DNA from: Ichthyophis bannanicus
Lineage: Eukaryota; Chordata; Amphibia; Gymnophiona; Ichthyophiidae
Length of the DNA: 64,000 nt
Reading direction: 5' to 3'
Assembly: GCA_033557465.1 (NCBI GenBank)
Contig: CM066047.1
Span: 9,192,234-9,256,233 of the forward strand
Shown here: one piece after another, positions 11,255 to 21,196 of the stretch
Position numbering within the stretch: position 1 is the stretch's first letter
Layout of the letters: each line of letters opens with the position of its first letter
The notes under the pieces: generated by a model
Databases searched by the model: none
Told to the model about the DNA's origin: nothing
What the model saw: only the letters and a program-made list of their open reading frames with translations
Position numbers and translations under genes: made by a program

Positions 11255-11375
11255 CGTCCTCAGCATAGCCTCTCCCCCTCAGCTGGTCCCTCCCAGCACC
11301 GGAGGCCGGCTGGTTCACTTCTCCCACAGGTGGTCCAACATCACTTCAGATGCATGGGTGCTTCAAGTCGTGTGA

Positions 11376-13166
11376 GAAGGATATCTTCTCCACTTCCATC
11401 AGGTCCCTCCCTCTTATTTTCCGGGAGAACCTCCGCGACTCCCTCTGCACAGGGACTTACTCCTTCAGGAGTTAGCAAGTCTTCTTCAGGACCAGGCTGT
11501 GGAACCGGTGCCCCACCACCTGAGAGGTCAAGGCTTTTATTCCAGGTATTTCCTAATACCAAAAAGGACTGGGGGCCTAAGACCCATCCTGGACTTGCGC
11601 AACCTCAACAAATTCCTTGTGCGGGAAAAGTTCAAGATGCTTACCCTTGGAATCCTTCTGCCCTACCTCCAGCAGGGAGATTGGCTATGCTCCTTGGATC
11701 TAAAGGATGCCTACACGCACATCCTCATCCACCCAAGCCACCGCCAATACCTAAGGTTTGTGGTGGCGGGAAATCACTACCAGTACAGAGTACTGCCCTT
11801 TGGCCTGTCCTCCGCACCGCGAGTCTTCACAAAATGTCTCGCGGTGGTGGCGGCCTATCTCAGACTTCGCGGCCTCTATGTTTTTCCGTACCTCGACGAC
11901 TGGCTCATAAGAGCGTCGTCTCCTCCGGCAGTCACCAATGCCACACACCGCACGGTGACTCTTCTGCAGTACTTGGGCTTTGTAATAAACTTCGCAAAGT
12001 CCACTTTGCTCCCCTCTCAGGATCTCGAGTTCATCGGCGCAAGACTGCACACTCCTCAGGCTCGAGCTTTCCTGCCTCTCGACAGGGCTCAACGGCTCAT
12101 GGACCTAGCCGGCCGTTTTCGCAGCCAGTCCCTGGTCTCCGCCAGGCGCTTCCTGAGATTGCTCGGCCACATGGCTTCCACCGTCCACGTGACCCCCAAT
12201 GCTCGCCTGAATATGCGGCCGGCTCAATGGTGCCTTCGCAAACAGTGGCAACAAGCCACCGGCGGACTAGCCGACTTAGTGCGCCTCTCCAGTCCGCTGA
12301 CCTCTTCCCTACAGTGGTGGCTTCATCGGCCGAACCTGGTGCTCGGAATGCCTTTTCAGTCGCCTCAGCCGACTCAAGTGCTGACGACCGATGCTTCCCT
12401 CCTGGGATGGGGAGCTCACTGCCAGGGGGCATGTACTCAAGGTCTCTGGACCGCGTGGGAATCTGCTCAACAGATCAACTTCCTGGAGCTCAGAGCTATT
12501 CGCCTAGCGCTCAAGGCTTTCTCCCACCTAACTTCTCACCAGTCTGTCCTTGTCCAGACGGACAATCAAGTTGCCATGTTCTACGTGAACAAACAGGGCG
12601 GCACGGGCTCCTTCCTTCTCTGCCGAGAAGCTCAAAAGCTCTGCTCTTGGGCCGTCAGTCACGGCATTCTTCTCAAAGCAGTTTATCTCCCAGGCCAGGA
12701 GAATTACCTGGCGGACAAACTCAGCAGGATACTCCGGCCGCACGAGTGGCGTCTGGATCCCTTGGTAGTCCAGAAACTTTTTCTGAAGTGGGGCCTCCCC
12801 ACGATGGATCTCTTTGCCAGTCCTCTCAACCGGCAACTTCCTCGCTTCTGCTCGCGTCAGCCACATCCCCTTCGGGTAGCGGCAGATGCATTTCTGCTCT
12901 CATGGTCGGAAAACCTTCTGTATGCTTTTCCTCCCATCCCGCTGGTCTCCCGAACTCTGTTCAAGGTTCTCCGAGACAAAGCGTCCATGATCCTGGTGGC
13001 TCCTCGCTGGCCCAGACAGCCGTGGTTTCCACTCCTGTTGCAATTAGCGGTAGAGGATCCGTTCCCTCTGGGGTTTCAACCGGATCTCCTGACACAGGAT
13101 CAAGGGTCTCTGCTTCACCCCAACCTCAGATCTCTCAATCTAATGGCCTGGCGGCTGAAAGGGTAG
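11376..13166 (+). CDS. DIRS B RT-RNase H-methyltransferase polyprotein, one upstream TGA
   Basis: The frame gives RT, RNase H and a DAM-like methyltransferase domain in order. RT shows GFYSRYFLIPKRTGGLRPI, DLKDAY and the catalytic YLDD at 11889-11900. RNase H shows TTDAS, FLELRAI, QTDNQVAM and YLADKLSR. The C-terminal part (MDLFASPLNRQLPRF, LVAPRWPRQPWFPLL) matches the N6-adenine methyltransferase-like domain of DIRS elements. The same frame is open upstream past the gag stop except for TGA at 11373-11375, within WVLQVV-stop-EGYLL; other copies keep Arg there, so CGA to TGA by CpG decay is likely. No ATG marks the start, so translation by frameshift from gag or another mechanism is possible. 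It shares its 3' end with the recombinase frame. Confidence 0.85.
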   Translation, partial: EGYLLHFHQVPPSYFPGEPPRLPLHRDLLLQELASLLQDQAVEPVPHHLRGQGFYSRYFLIPKRTGGLRPILDLRNLNKFLVREKFKMLTLGILLPYLQQGDWLCSLDLKDAYTHILIHPSHRQYLRFVVAGNHYQYRVLPFGLSSAPRVFTKCLAVVAAYLRLRGLYVFPYLDDWLIRASSPPAVTNATHRTVTLLQYLGFVINFAKSTLLPSQDLEFIGARLHTPQARAFLPLDRAQRLMDLAGRFRSQSLVSARRFLRLLGHMASTVHVTPNARLNMRPAQWCLRKQWQQATGGLADLVRLSSPLTSSLQWWLHRPNLVLGMPFQSPQPTQVLTTDASLLGWGAHCQGACTQGLWTAWESAQQINFLELRAIRLALKAFSHLTSHQSVLVQTDNQVAMFYVNKQGGTGSFLLCREAQKLCSWAVSHGILLKAVYLPGQENYLADKLSRILRPHEWRLDPLVVQKLFLKWGLPTMDLFASPLNRQLPRFCSRQPHPLRVAADAFLLSWSENLLYAFPPIPLVSRTLFKVLRDKASMILVAPRWPRQPWFPLLLQLAVEDPFPLGFQPDLLTQDQGSLLHPNLRSLNLMAWRLKG

Positions 13167-14203
13167 TCCTTGCTCCCCTTCTCCTGCCGGCAGAGGTGGA
13201 AGAGGTCGTCCTAGCTTCTCGGCGACCTTCTACCCGCAAATGCTACGCCCTTAAATGGCGCCGTTTTTCCATTTGGTGTGTACAGCAGTCTCAGGATCCC
13301 TTCTCCTGCTCGGTGTCGGTGATCTTGCAGTACCTGCTCTACCTCTCTAATCTGGGACTTAAGTCCAACTCCGTCAAGGTCCACCTCAGTGCCCTTTCAG
13401 CACACCATGTGCCGGTGGACGGCAGACCTCTTTCCAGCGACCCTCTTGTGGCTCGTTTTCTCCAAGGTCTCCTTCTACTAAAACCACCTCTGCGCCCGCC
13501 AGCACCTGACTGGGATCTGAATGTGGTTTTACAGCGGCTCACCTGTCCGCCTTTTGAACCGCTGGCTACCTGTTCTCTGCGTTTTCTTTCGTGGAAAACC
13601 TTATTCCTGATAGCCCTCACTTCCGCTAGACGCGTAAGTGAATTGCAGGCCCTCGTGTCTGCTCCCCCTTACACTCGGATCTACAAAAATAGGGTAGTCC
13701 TACGGACTCACCCAAAATTTCTGCCAAAAGTTGTCTCCCCTTTTCACATCAATCAGGAGGTGGTACTTCCAACCTTCTTTCCCAGGCCTCACTCCAGCCG
13801 AGCTGAACGAGTCCTGCATACCCTGGACTGTAGAAGGGCATTGAACTTCTACCTTGACCGTACGCGGGAGCACCGTAAAGCTGCTCAGCTTTTTGTGTCT
13901 TTTGACCCCAATAAATTGGGGCTCCCGGTCTCCAAGCGTACCCTGTCCATCTGGGTTGCTGACTGTATCGCTTGGGCTTATGGGGCAGCCGGACTCTCCT
14001 TAGAAAGTCGAGTCACGGCTCATTGTGTTCGGGCAAAGGCTACGTCAGTGGCTTACCTCCGCTCTGTTCCGCTGGCAGACATCTGCCGGGCCGCTACTTG
14101 GTCTTCGAGCCAGACTTTTGCGGTCCATTACTGTCTCGAGAGGGAGTCCCGCAGGGACAGTGCTTTCGGACAGGCAGTCCTCCGAAATCTCTTCGAGGTT
14201 TGA
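12902..14203 (+). CDS. DIRS B tyrosine recombinase (about 433 aa)
   Basis: The C-terminal domain carries the tyrosine recombinase tetrad: Arg in LTSARRVSELQAL, His and Arg in HCVRAKATSVAYL, and Tyr in FAVHYCLE near the end. A SAM-like N-terminal region begins at about LLPAEVEEVVLASRRPSTRKCYALKW. The enzyme would integrate the circular DNA without target duplication, as seen at this insertion. The start is uncertain: ATG at 12902 is the last one before the domain, but the same frame is open back to about 11330 across the whole RT. It overlaps the RT-methyltransferase frame by about 265 bases if 12902 is used. The stop is TGA at 14201-14203 after NLFEV. No damage is visible. Confidence 0.88.
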   Translation: MVGKPSVCFSSHPAGLPNSVQGSPRQSVHDPGGSSLAQTAVVSTPVAISGRGSVPSGVSTGSPDTGSRVSASPQPQISQSNGLAAERVVLAPLLLPAEVEEVVLASRRPSTRKCYALKWRRFSIWCVQQSQDPFSCSVSVILQYLLYLSNLGLKSNSVKVHLSALSAHHVPVDGRPLSSDPLVARFLQGLLLLKPPLRPPAPDWDLNVVLQRLTCPPFEPLATCSLRFLSWKTLFLIALTSARRVSELQALVSAPPYTRIYKNRVVLRTHPKFLPKVVSPFHINQEVVLPTFFPRPHSSRAERVLHTLDCRRALNFYLDRTREHRKAAQLFVSFDPNKLGLPVSKRTLSIWVADCIAWAYGAAGLSLESRVTAHCVRAKATSVAYLRSVPLADICRAATWSSSQTFAVHYCLERESRRDSAFGQAVLRNLFEV

Positions 14204-14339
14204 GCAACTCCTACCCTCCATCCCGGATGGGGGCTACCGGTGGGTACTAATTCAGCGAAGATTCCATCCTTCTGTACTGCCGAGCTCGAGGGAGCTCATT
14301 TTTGTGCTTAGGGTCTCCGGTAGCCTTAAGCTTGGGAGT

Positions 14340-14438
14340 CCCATATGTGAGGACTGACTTCCTGCTTGGTCCTGGAGAAAGCGTAGTTACTCACCTGTAA
14401 CAGGTGTTCTCCAGGAGCAGCAGGAATCAGTCCTCACA
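14340..14438 (+). repeat. DIRS B internal complementary region
   Basis: 14340-14379 is the reverse complement of the left terminus and 14380-14438 is the reverse complement of the right terminus, abutting at GGAGAA and AGCGTAG. This is the arrangement used in DIRS1-class elements to template the join of the two ends during circle formation. Equivalent regions exist in copy A (about 17262-17372) and copy C (about 35045-35152). Confidence 0.92.
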
Positions 14439-14521
14439 ACCCTCCCTCCTCCCCGTGGAGTTGCAATCATCTGCTTAAGTGTTTTTGCAAATTTTTATGC
14501 TGTCTTTTAGCTATGTCATCA

Positions 14522-14708
14522 GACTGGCTAAGATGGCACCCTTGGGCGGGAAGGCGACCGCGCATGCGCGCTGCAATTCCCAAAGGCTTTCTTTGAAAGC
14601 TGGGGAAAATTGCTCCGCGAGGGCTCCGTCGGCGCCGACGTCACCCATATGTGAGGACTGATTCCTGCTGCTCCTGGAGAACACCTGTTACAGGTGAGTA
14701 ACTACGCT
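14522..14708 (+). repeat. DIRS B right inverted terminal repeat with 27-base extension
   Basis: 14522-14681 is the reverse complement of the left terminal repeat. The extra 27 bases at 14682-14708 have no counterpart at the left end and contain a palindrome, CACCTGTTACAGGTG, followed by AGTAACTACGCT. A longer right repeat is a known DIRS1 feature. CAG-GTGAGTA within it matches the vertebrate splice donor consensus. Confidence 0.9.
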
Positions 14709-17141
14709 GTACTCTTCTCCCCTATCTCCAGACTCAGGATTGGCTTTGTTCTCTAGATCTAAAGGATGCATATACTCACATTCTCTTCCATGCAGAACAC
14801 AGAAGATTTCTGTGTTTCCTGTTCCAGGGGAAACATCAGTATAGGGTACTGCCTTTTGGCCTCGTCTCTGCCCCAAGAGTCTTTACAGAGTGCATGGCAG
14901 TTGCATTCCTAAGGACTCTAGGGATATTTGTCTTCCCCTACTTAGACGACTGGCCCATTCGAGCAAGCAAATCTACAGAGGCCAGTCTTTCTCCCACATG
15001 CACCATGCAGGTGCTGCGACACTTGGAATTTGTAATAAATCTTCCAAAGTCCCAACTCGTTCCCTCTCAAACTCTGGAGTTTATAGGTGCCCTCCTAGAC
15101 ACTCAACAGTCAAGGGCTTTTCTGCTCAAGCTCGCTGTGCTCAACTCATCCAGCTTGCATCCCAAGCAGGCCTCAAAACCTTTCTCACTTCTCGAGAAAT
15201 GCTGCAATTCCTGGGCCATATGGCATCTTCTGTACATGTGGTTCTATGCGCTCGTCTACATATGCGTACAGCTCAATGGACCCTGGCTTCCCAGTGGTCT
15301 CAGGCATCTGATAATTTGGGAGACAGGATAATACTCTCTACATGTCTCATCTCCTCTCTCCAGTGGTGGCAATCCCCAGAACACCACCTTGTAGGATTAC
15401 CTTTTCAGAAGCCTCTGCATCAGTATACCCTGATGACATATGCGTCCAAATTGGGCTGGGGAGCTCATCTGGACAATCTTTCCACTCAGGGGCTTTGGTC
15501 TCAGCAGCAGTCACAACTCCACATAAATCTGCTGGAACTCAGAGCCATCCACAATGCTCTCAAGGTGTTCCATGACCACCTACGCTGCCACACAGTTCTA
15601 GTCCAGATGGACAATCAGGTAGCCATGTTCTGCTTGAACAAGCAGGGCGGAACAGGCTCTTAGAGACTTTGCAGCAAAGCCCTACACCTATGGTCCTTCG
15701 CCATACAACACCGGATTCACCTACTTGTGGTTTATCTCCCAGACAAACAGAATCTCTAGGCGGACAAGCTCAGTTGGGTACTATTACTCCACAAGTGGTG
15801 TCTCCATGCAGACAAGGTTTCTCACATTTTTCAGATCTGGGGAACCCCAGACATAGACCTGTTTGCAAGTCCTCAGAATACCAAACTTCCCCGCTTTTGT
15901 TCCAGAACCTCTGCTCAGAACAACCTAGCGGTAGATGCCTTTCACCTTCACTGGGGTCAAGGCTTCCTATACGCCTTTCCTCCCATTCCCGTCATCCCCA
16001 AAACTCTTTTCAGACTCCAGAGAGACAAGGACTACATGATTCTTATAACCCCGCATTGGCCACGACAACCATGGTATCCTCTGCTTCTATGTCTCTCTCA
16101 AGTTCAACCAGTAGATTTGGAGTCTGCTCCAGATCTCCTCTCACAGGAGAATGTGACACTGCTGCATCCCAATCCACAGTTCCTTCACTTTACATCATGG
16201 CTGCTGAAGTAGAATTCCAGGGCATCAGCCTCTCTCAACAGGTAAAAGCTATCCTTTTGTCTTCTAGGAAATCTACACCTTCAAATGGTGTAGATTCTCT
16301 CTCTGGGGTTCGAAAAGGGACCTTAACCCCTTTTCAGCTCCTGTGGAAGCATTACTTGAATATCTTCTTCACCTCTCTTCCTCTGGACTCGAAACCAACT
16401 CTGTAAGAGTCCACCTAAGTGCTATAGCGGCTTCCCACATACCCTTGGATGGTCAGCCCATCTCCTTTCAACTGCTTGTGGGCACGTTCATGAAAGGTCT
16501 TCTATTAACCAAGCCTCCTATTAGACCACCCCCAGTGGCATGAGACCTTAATGTTGTTTTTTGACTGCTTATGAAGCTGTCCTTTGAACCCTTAGCCACT
16601 ACGTCTCTGAAGTTTCTTACCTGGAAGATCACCTTCCTTATTGCCCTCACTTCAGCAAGGCACATCAGTGAGCTTCAGGCTTTGGTGGCTGATTCTCCTT
16701 ATACATGTTTCCACCATGATAAGGTAGTTCTTAGGGCACATCCTCACTTTATGCCAAAGGTGGTCTCGCCTTTTCACTTAAACCAGTCGGTGTACCTCCC
16801 TGTTTTCTTCCCTAGACCTCATTCTTCTAATGCGGGGGTAACCCTTCATACTCTGGATTGCAAACGTGCTTTGGCCTTTTATCTCCAGAGTGCAGAAAGG
16901 TTTCCCAACTTTTCATTGCTTTTGATTCCAGTCACCTAGGATTAAGGTCACGTCACTGCACATAATGTTCAAGCAATGGCTGCCTCCATGGCGAATCTGT
17001 ACTCTGGCGATTGATGAGAAATATAAAGCAGCAACCTGGTTCTCTGTCCACACCTTTGCCACTCACTATTGCCTGGACAAGGACTCCCGCCGGGATGCCT
17101 CATTTAGCCAAGCTCTTCTCCAGCATCTCTTTCAGACTTAG
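14709..17141 (+). pseudogene. DIRS A RT, RNase H and recombinase, right of copy B
   Basis: The frame resumes at GTACTCTTCTC and encodes the rest of RT (a YLDD near 14938), RNase H and the recombinase, with many frameshifts. The RNase H catalytic TTDAS is changed to MTYAS. The recombinase His-x-x-Arg reads HNVQA, so the second Arg is lost, although the first Arg (SARHISEL) and the Tyr (FATHYCLD) remain. The copy therefore cannot be autonomous. Confidence 0.88.
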
Positions 17142-17261
17142 ATCAACTCCTACCCCCCATCCTGGGTTTTGATAACAGACATCCTTGGAGGATATAAGAC
17201 CTACCACTTAGCCCTGTGTTCCACAGCTCGCTCTGAGGTCATCTCTCCGGCATCTCTAAAC

Positions 17262-17372
17262 TAGGGTATCCCGTATGTGAAGACTACATTCCTGCTTGTT
17301 CCTGGAGATAGCGTAATTACTCACCTGTAGCAGGTGATCTCTAGGAACTGCAGGGATTAAGTCTTCACAACC
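17262..17372 (+). repeat. DIRS A internal complementary region
   Basis: This diverged stretch matches the reverse complements of the two ends of copy A (CTGCTTGTTCCTGGAGAT joined to AGCGTAATTACTCACCTG). It marks the same DIRS1-type join region as in copy B. Confidence 0.8.
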
Positions 17373-18295
17373 CACCCTCCTCCCCTAGGAATTGTACTTT
17401 CCTCTTCTTCTCTCCTCTCCTTTTATCTCAGCTACAAACTCAGCTGAGGAGGGAGAGCTGGAAAGGCGGGAAGGCAGCTATACAGGCGCAGTGGGATGCT
17501 CCCAAAAGCTTTCCTATTAGACGCTGAGGAGCGTTCCCGCGCGGGCTCCATTGATACCGATGTCACCCCTATGTGAAGACTTAATTCCTGCTGTTCCTGG
17601 AGATCACCTGTTACAGGTGAGTAACTACGCTTTTTGAAAGTTAAGAGAGTACTGTGGATTTCCTTCCTCCATTTATTAAATCAAATGTGATCATGCTATG
17701 ATCACTGTTGCCAAGTGGCCACAACACCCTTCTCTGGCACCAGATCCAGTGTTCCCCTAAGAACTAGGTCCAAAATAGCTTCCCCTCTTGTCTGTTCATG
17801 AACTAGCTGCTCCAAGAAGCAGTCATTTATTTCATCTAGATCCTGCTGTGACGCTGAACAATTATTATTACTGTATTTTAACTTTTGTTAGCTTCCCTGA
17901 TTTCTTTGAGAATTTCATCATCCATTTGTTCATTCTGGCCAGGCGGTTGATAGTATGCCCCCACTGCCATTGCCTTCCCCTTTTGACATGGAATTTCCAT
18001 CCATAGAGATTCTACATTGTATTTTGTTTCCTGCAACGCTTTAATCCTGTGTGACTCAATGCCCTCTCTAACATAGAGCGTAACCGCTCCACTAATTTGA
18101 TCTACTCTATCATTGTGATATAGTTTGTACTCTGGTATGGCAGTGTCCCATTTGTTGTCCTCCTTCCATCAGGTCTCTGAGATATCATATCTAATTTCTC
18201 GTTTAGTGCTATATATTCTCCCATCTTTTATTCTAGCATTTGCATACAGGCATTTTAGAGGTTGTATTCTATTCATATTAATCTGATTTTCAGTA

Positions 18296-18505
18296 GATGG
18301 GGACTGGAGGAGTAACGTAATGGTTAGAGCACTGGCTTGATAACCTAGAAAACCAGAGTTCAGTTCTCACTAGCACTCCTTGTGGCCTTGGGCACTTAAC
18401 TCTCCATTGCCTCAGAAGAAAGGCCTGGCAGTCTTCTTTTGGTCACAAACCCATGAGCTGCAGGGTCACCAGGAGTCAGCATTGACTCAAAGGCACACAT
18501 TACAT
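18296..18505 (+). repeat. tRNA-derived SINE, copy in CR1-A
   Basis: The copy has an A-box-like TAACGTAATGGTTAGAGCACTGG and a B-box-like GAGTTCAGTTC, then a 3' body ending in GGTCACCAGGAGTCAGCATTGACTC and a (CATTA) tail. The 3' body is seen again in reverse at 44866-44942. The internal RNA polymerase III promoter is degraded. It disrupts CR1-A between ORF1 and ORF2. Confidence 0.65.
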
Positions 18506-19605
18506 TACATCAGTAGACAGGGGTAATTTGGAATCTTTCAGCCTATCTGCTCTGTATTTAAGGGCACCTGGGTTACATTTATTTTTATTAGAACCTTTTT
18601 GTCGGGGTGCTCTAACTTCCCCCTTTTGCTAGTATCCTTCAAGGATACATCCTTCTGAACCATGCTCTCTTGGGTGACTGTCGGCTTTCCACTATAATCT
18701 AGTTTAAAAGCTGCTCTATCTCATTTTTAAAGGTTAATGCCAGCAGCCAGGTTCCATCCTGGTTAAGGTGGAGCCCATCCCTTCGGAAAAGCCCCTTCTT
18801 TCCCCAGAATGTTGCCCAGTTCCTAACAAATCCCAAACGTTCTTCCTTGCACCATCATCTCATCCACGTGGTGAGACTCTGGAGCTCTGCTTGCCTTTTG
18901 GGTCCTGTGCCTGGAACGGGAAGCATTTCTGAGAATGCTACCCTGGAAGTTCTGGATTTCAGTTTCTTACCTAAAAGCCTACATTTTGGCCTCCAGAACC
19001 TCTCTTCCACACTTTTCCTATGTCATTGGTACCAACATGTACCAAGACAGCAGACTACTCCCCAGCATTATCTCAAACCTTGTCTAGATGGCGCGTGTGG
19101 TTTACTACCTTTGCACCAAGCAGGCATGATACTAGGCAATCCTCTCATCCACCAGCCACCAAACTATCTACATGCCTAATGATTGAATCACCAACTGTAA
19201 CTGCTCATGGGAACATGGTTCTGGAGAAATGTCCTTGATGTGAGAGGGTTTTACATCACCTGGAGGACAAGTCCTAGTTACAGGATCACTTCCTACCACA
19301 CCAGGGTGATGCTTTCCTGTCACATGACCTCTCTCCTCCATGGCAACAGGGAGGCTGTCAGACTGGAGGTTTGACTTCAGTACTACATCCCTGTAGGTCT
19401 CGTCTATATACCTCTCTGTCTTCCTTATGTCCTTTATGTCTGCTACTCTGACCTCCAGAGATCTGACTCTTTCCCTGGGAACAAAGAGCTTCTTGCACCT
19501 AGTATATACATAAGACCCCTCCCCAACTCAGAGAAAATCATACATGGGACACTTGGTGCAAAAGATTGGATACCCCCATCTCGCTGCTGGACTGCTGTCT
19601 GCATC

Positions 19606-19680
19606 TTATTTATTTATTTAGCTGGGCTTATATACAGCTTTTCTACAAATCAAAGTGGTGTACATAGGTACTTGTGTGTA

Positions 19681-19720
<40 letters not shown>

Positions 19721-19990
19721 CCTTGTCCCCGAAGGCTCACAATCTATGATTTTGTACCTGAGGCAATGCAGGGTTAAGTGGCTTGCCAAAGGCCACAAGG
19801 AGCACTTAGATTTAAGAGTTTGTTTAGCTATTTATTTTATTTATTTATTTATTTTATAACTTTTATATACCGCGCTATTTGTTATCAGTGCAGTTTACAT
19901 ACAACAAGGGTGCACAGTCAGAAGTCTGTTCTGTGCTTACATTGTAACAGGAGTTGTTTACTTATTTAAGTTGTTTACTTATTTAAGTTT
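19606..19990 (-). repeat. SINE or LINE 3' tails (minus strand)
   Basis: Two overlapping or adjacent tail pieces start with TTTATTTATTTA on the plus strand and contain ATATACCGCGCTATT and CAGTGCAGTTTACAT, the same 3' sequence seen at 22270, 46910, 57280 and 63210. The body TTGTCCCCGAAGGCTCACAATCT and GGTTAAGTGGCTTGCCAAAGGCCACAAGGAGCA matches the SINE at 56725. Confidence 0.6.
19681..19722. repeat. (ATCT)n microsatellite
   Basis: About ten copies of TATC/ATCT lie inside the SINE-like unit. Confidence 0.9.
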
Positions 19991-20284
19991 GCTGGGGATA
20001 CTTGTACTCTTACTATTAAAGCTAATACATTTAAAGGACTTTGTTCACCTCAAGATTAATTAATTTCAGGTCCTTAATTAATCTATTCCTGATGAGGATA
20101 ACCAGCTAAACCTGAAGGTGAATTTGATCACTTCCTTCCCTTTAATAGGTTTAAGAACCTGTAAAGCTAAGATTATGCCTGGGGTCAGTGGGAGTCGGGG
20201 TGGGTGGCAGGGAAAGAAGATTTAATAGAAGCTGGCTTGCTATACAGTGGCCTGACCTGTGCTTCTAAGGTAATGTCTTAACAA

Positions 20285-21195
20285 TTTCCTGGGTGATTCA
20301 CTTAGCCCAATAAACCCCCTGCCACACTCCACCAGCCCCAAAATCTGCATCATGAATCCCCATTCCTCCCTATCAAATGCTTTTTCGGCATCAACAGCCA
20401 CCAATACTGCATACTCTTAGACCTTCCTTGCTTTCAAAATCAAATTCAGCACCTTCCGGACATTATCTTTTGTCTGCCTGCCTGCCTGCCTGCCTCCCCT
20501 GGATGAACCTCACTTGATCTTCCCCTAGCATCTTTCCTATCACCCCCTATAGGCGGTTCGTGAGAATTTTTTTGCCAGCACCTTAGCATCCAGGTTGATT
20601 AAAGAGATTGGTCTATGGGACCTACATACTTTGTCATCCTTTCCCGGTTTGAGTAGCACCATTATACCTGCCACATACATGGATTCAGGCACCTCCCCGC
20701 TAATCCACACTTCATTGAACACCTCTGCTAAACATCCCGCTAGCAGGTCCTGGTATTCTTGGTAGAAGCATGACCTAAACCCATCTAGGCCAAGAGCCTT
20801 TCCCCCCTTGATACTGCCAATTGCCCCTTGTACCTCTCCCTTCATTATATCTGCATCTAATCTGGTGCTTTCCTCAGAGGTGAGGCTATGCAATGTACAT
20901 TCCCTCAAGTATGACTTTGTCGTCATCTGTAGCTTGCTGCTCACTCTGATACAGCTTACAGTAAAACGGTCAGAATACCTCTCTCTTATTATCCTCCTCA
21001 AATTTAATCTAGCCAGTTTCTCCCCATAATCTTCAAAATTTGCTACTGTTTAATTTGGGCCTTTAGCTGGGTAGCAAGCAGGTACCCCGCTTTATTTCCC
21101 CACTCAAAGTACCGTTGCCTTACCCGCTCCAATTTAAGTCCTATATATCTGTAGATCAACTCTGTCAGCCAGGTTTTCACTTCTTGAACTCGTGA
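20285..21195 (-). pseudogene. L1/Tx1-type LINE, reverse transcriptase fragment
   Basis: Minus-strand reading gives RYFEWGNKAGYLLATQLKAQI, then GLDGFRSCFYQEYQDLLAG, GIMVLLKPGKDDKVC, SHRPISLINLDAKVLAK and, near 20390, VLVAVDAEKAFD. These are blocks of the L1 clade RT, closest in style to Tx1-type elements. Frameshifts and stops are common. The 3' part past DAEKAFD is cut by the 5' end of CR1-A. The matching endonuclease start is at 24330 and ORF1 lies beyond DIRS C at 35405. Confidence 0.82.
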
Positions 21196-21196
21196 A

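Larger units (their letters stand above)
8931..14708 (+). mobile_element. DIRS-type retrotransposon, young near-intact copy B (5.78 kb)
   Basis: The left end is TTCTCCAGGACC at 8931 and the right end is GAGTAACTACGCT at 14708. Removing these 5778 bases joins CTAG to GTACT and restores the reading frame of the older RT around it, with no target duplication. All hallmarks of a DIRS1-class element are present: inverted terminal repeats, an internal complementary region whose two halves match the two termini, and gag, RT-RNase H-methyltransferase and tyrosine recombinase frames in order. Replication in this class is thought to go through a circular DNA joined at the complementary region and integrated by the recombinase. 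High CpG content and undamaged frames indicate a recent insertion. Confidence 0.95.
6306..17631 (+). mobile_element. DIRS-type retrotransposon, old copy A, split by copy B
   Basis: The left inverted terminal repeat begins ATCTCCAGGAACAAGCAGG at 6306 and the right one ends GTGAGTAACTACGCT at 17631. Without the nested copy B the element is about 5.55 kb. Joining the outer flanks (CATAGTCTCCC and TTTTGAAAG) restores the CR1-A sequence with no target duplication, as expected for tyrosine-recombinase integration. Gag, RT, RNase H and recombinase remnants are in order on the plus strand. The sequence has lost many CpG sites relative to copy B, which fits greater age. Confidence 0.9.
17632..20270 (-). 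pseudogene. CR1-A LINE, endonuclease and ORF1 segment
   Basis: On the minus strand this is the 5' half of CR1-A: 5' UTR (about 20270 to 19990, matching 27400-27600 of CR1-B), ORF1 with an SGNH-esterase remnant (19605-18720), then the apurinic endonuclease of ORF2 (18300-17640, including ISETWW- and SDH-type blocks). A SINE sits at 18296-18505 and a SINE-tail plus microsatellite at 19606-19990. The element ends at the DIRS A boundary and resumes at 6305. Many stops are present. Its 5' end near 20270 abuts L1/Tx1 RT sequence, so it probably inserted into that LINE. Confidence 0.8.
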
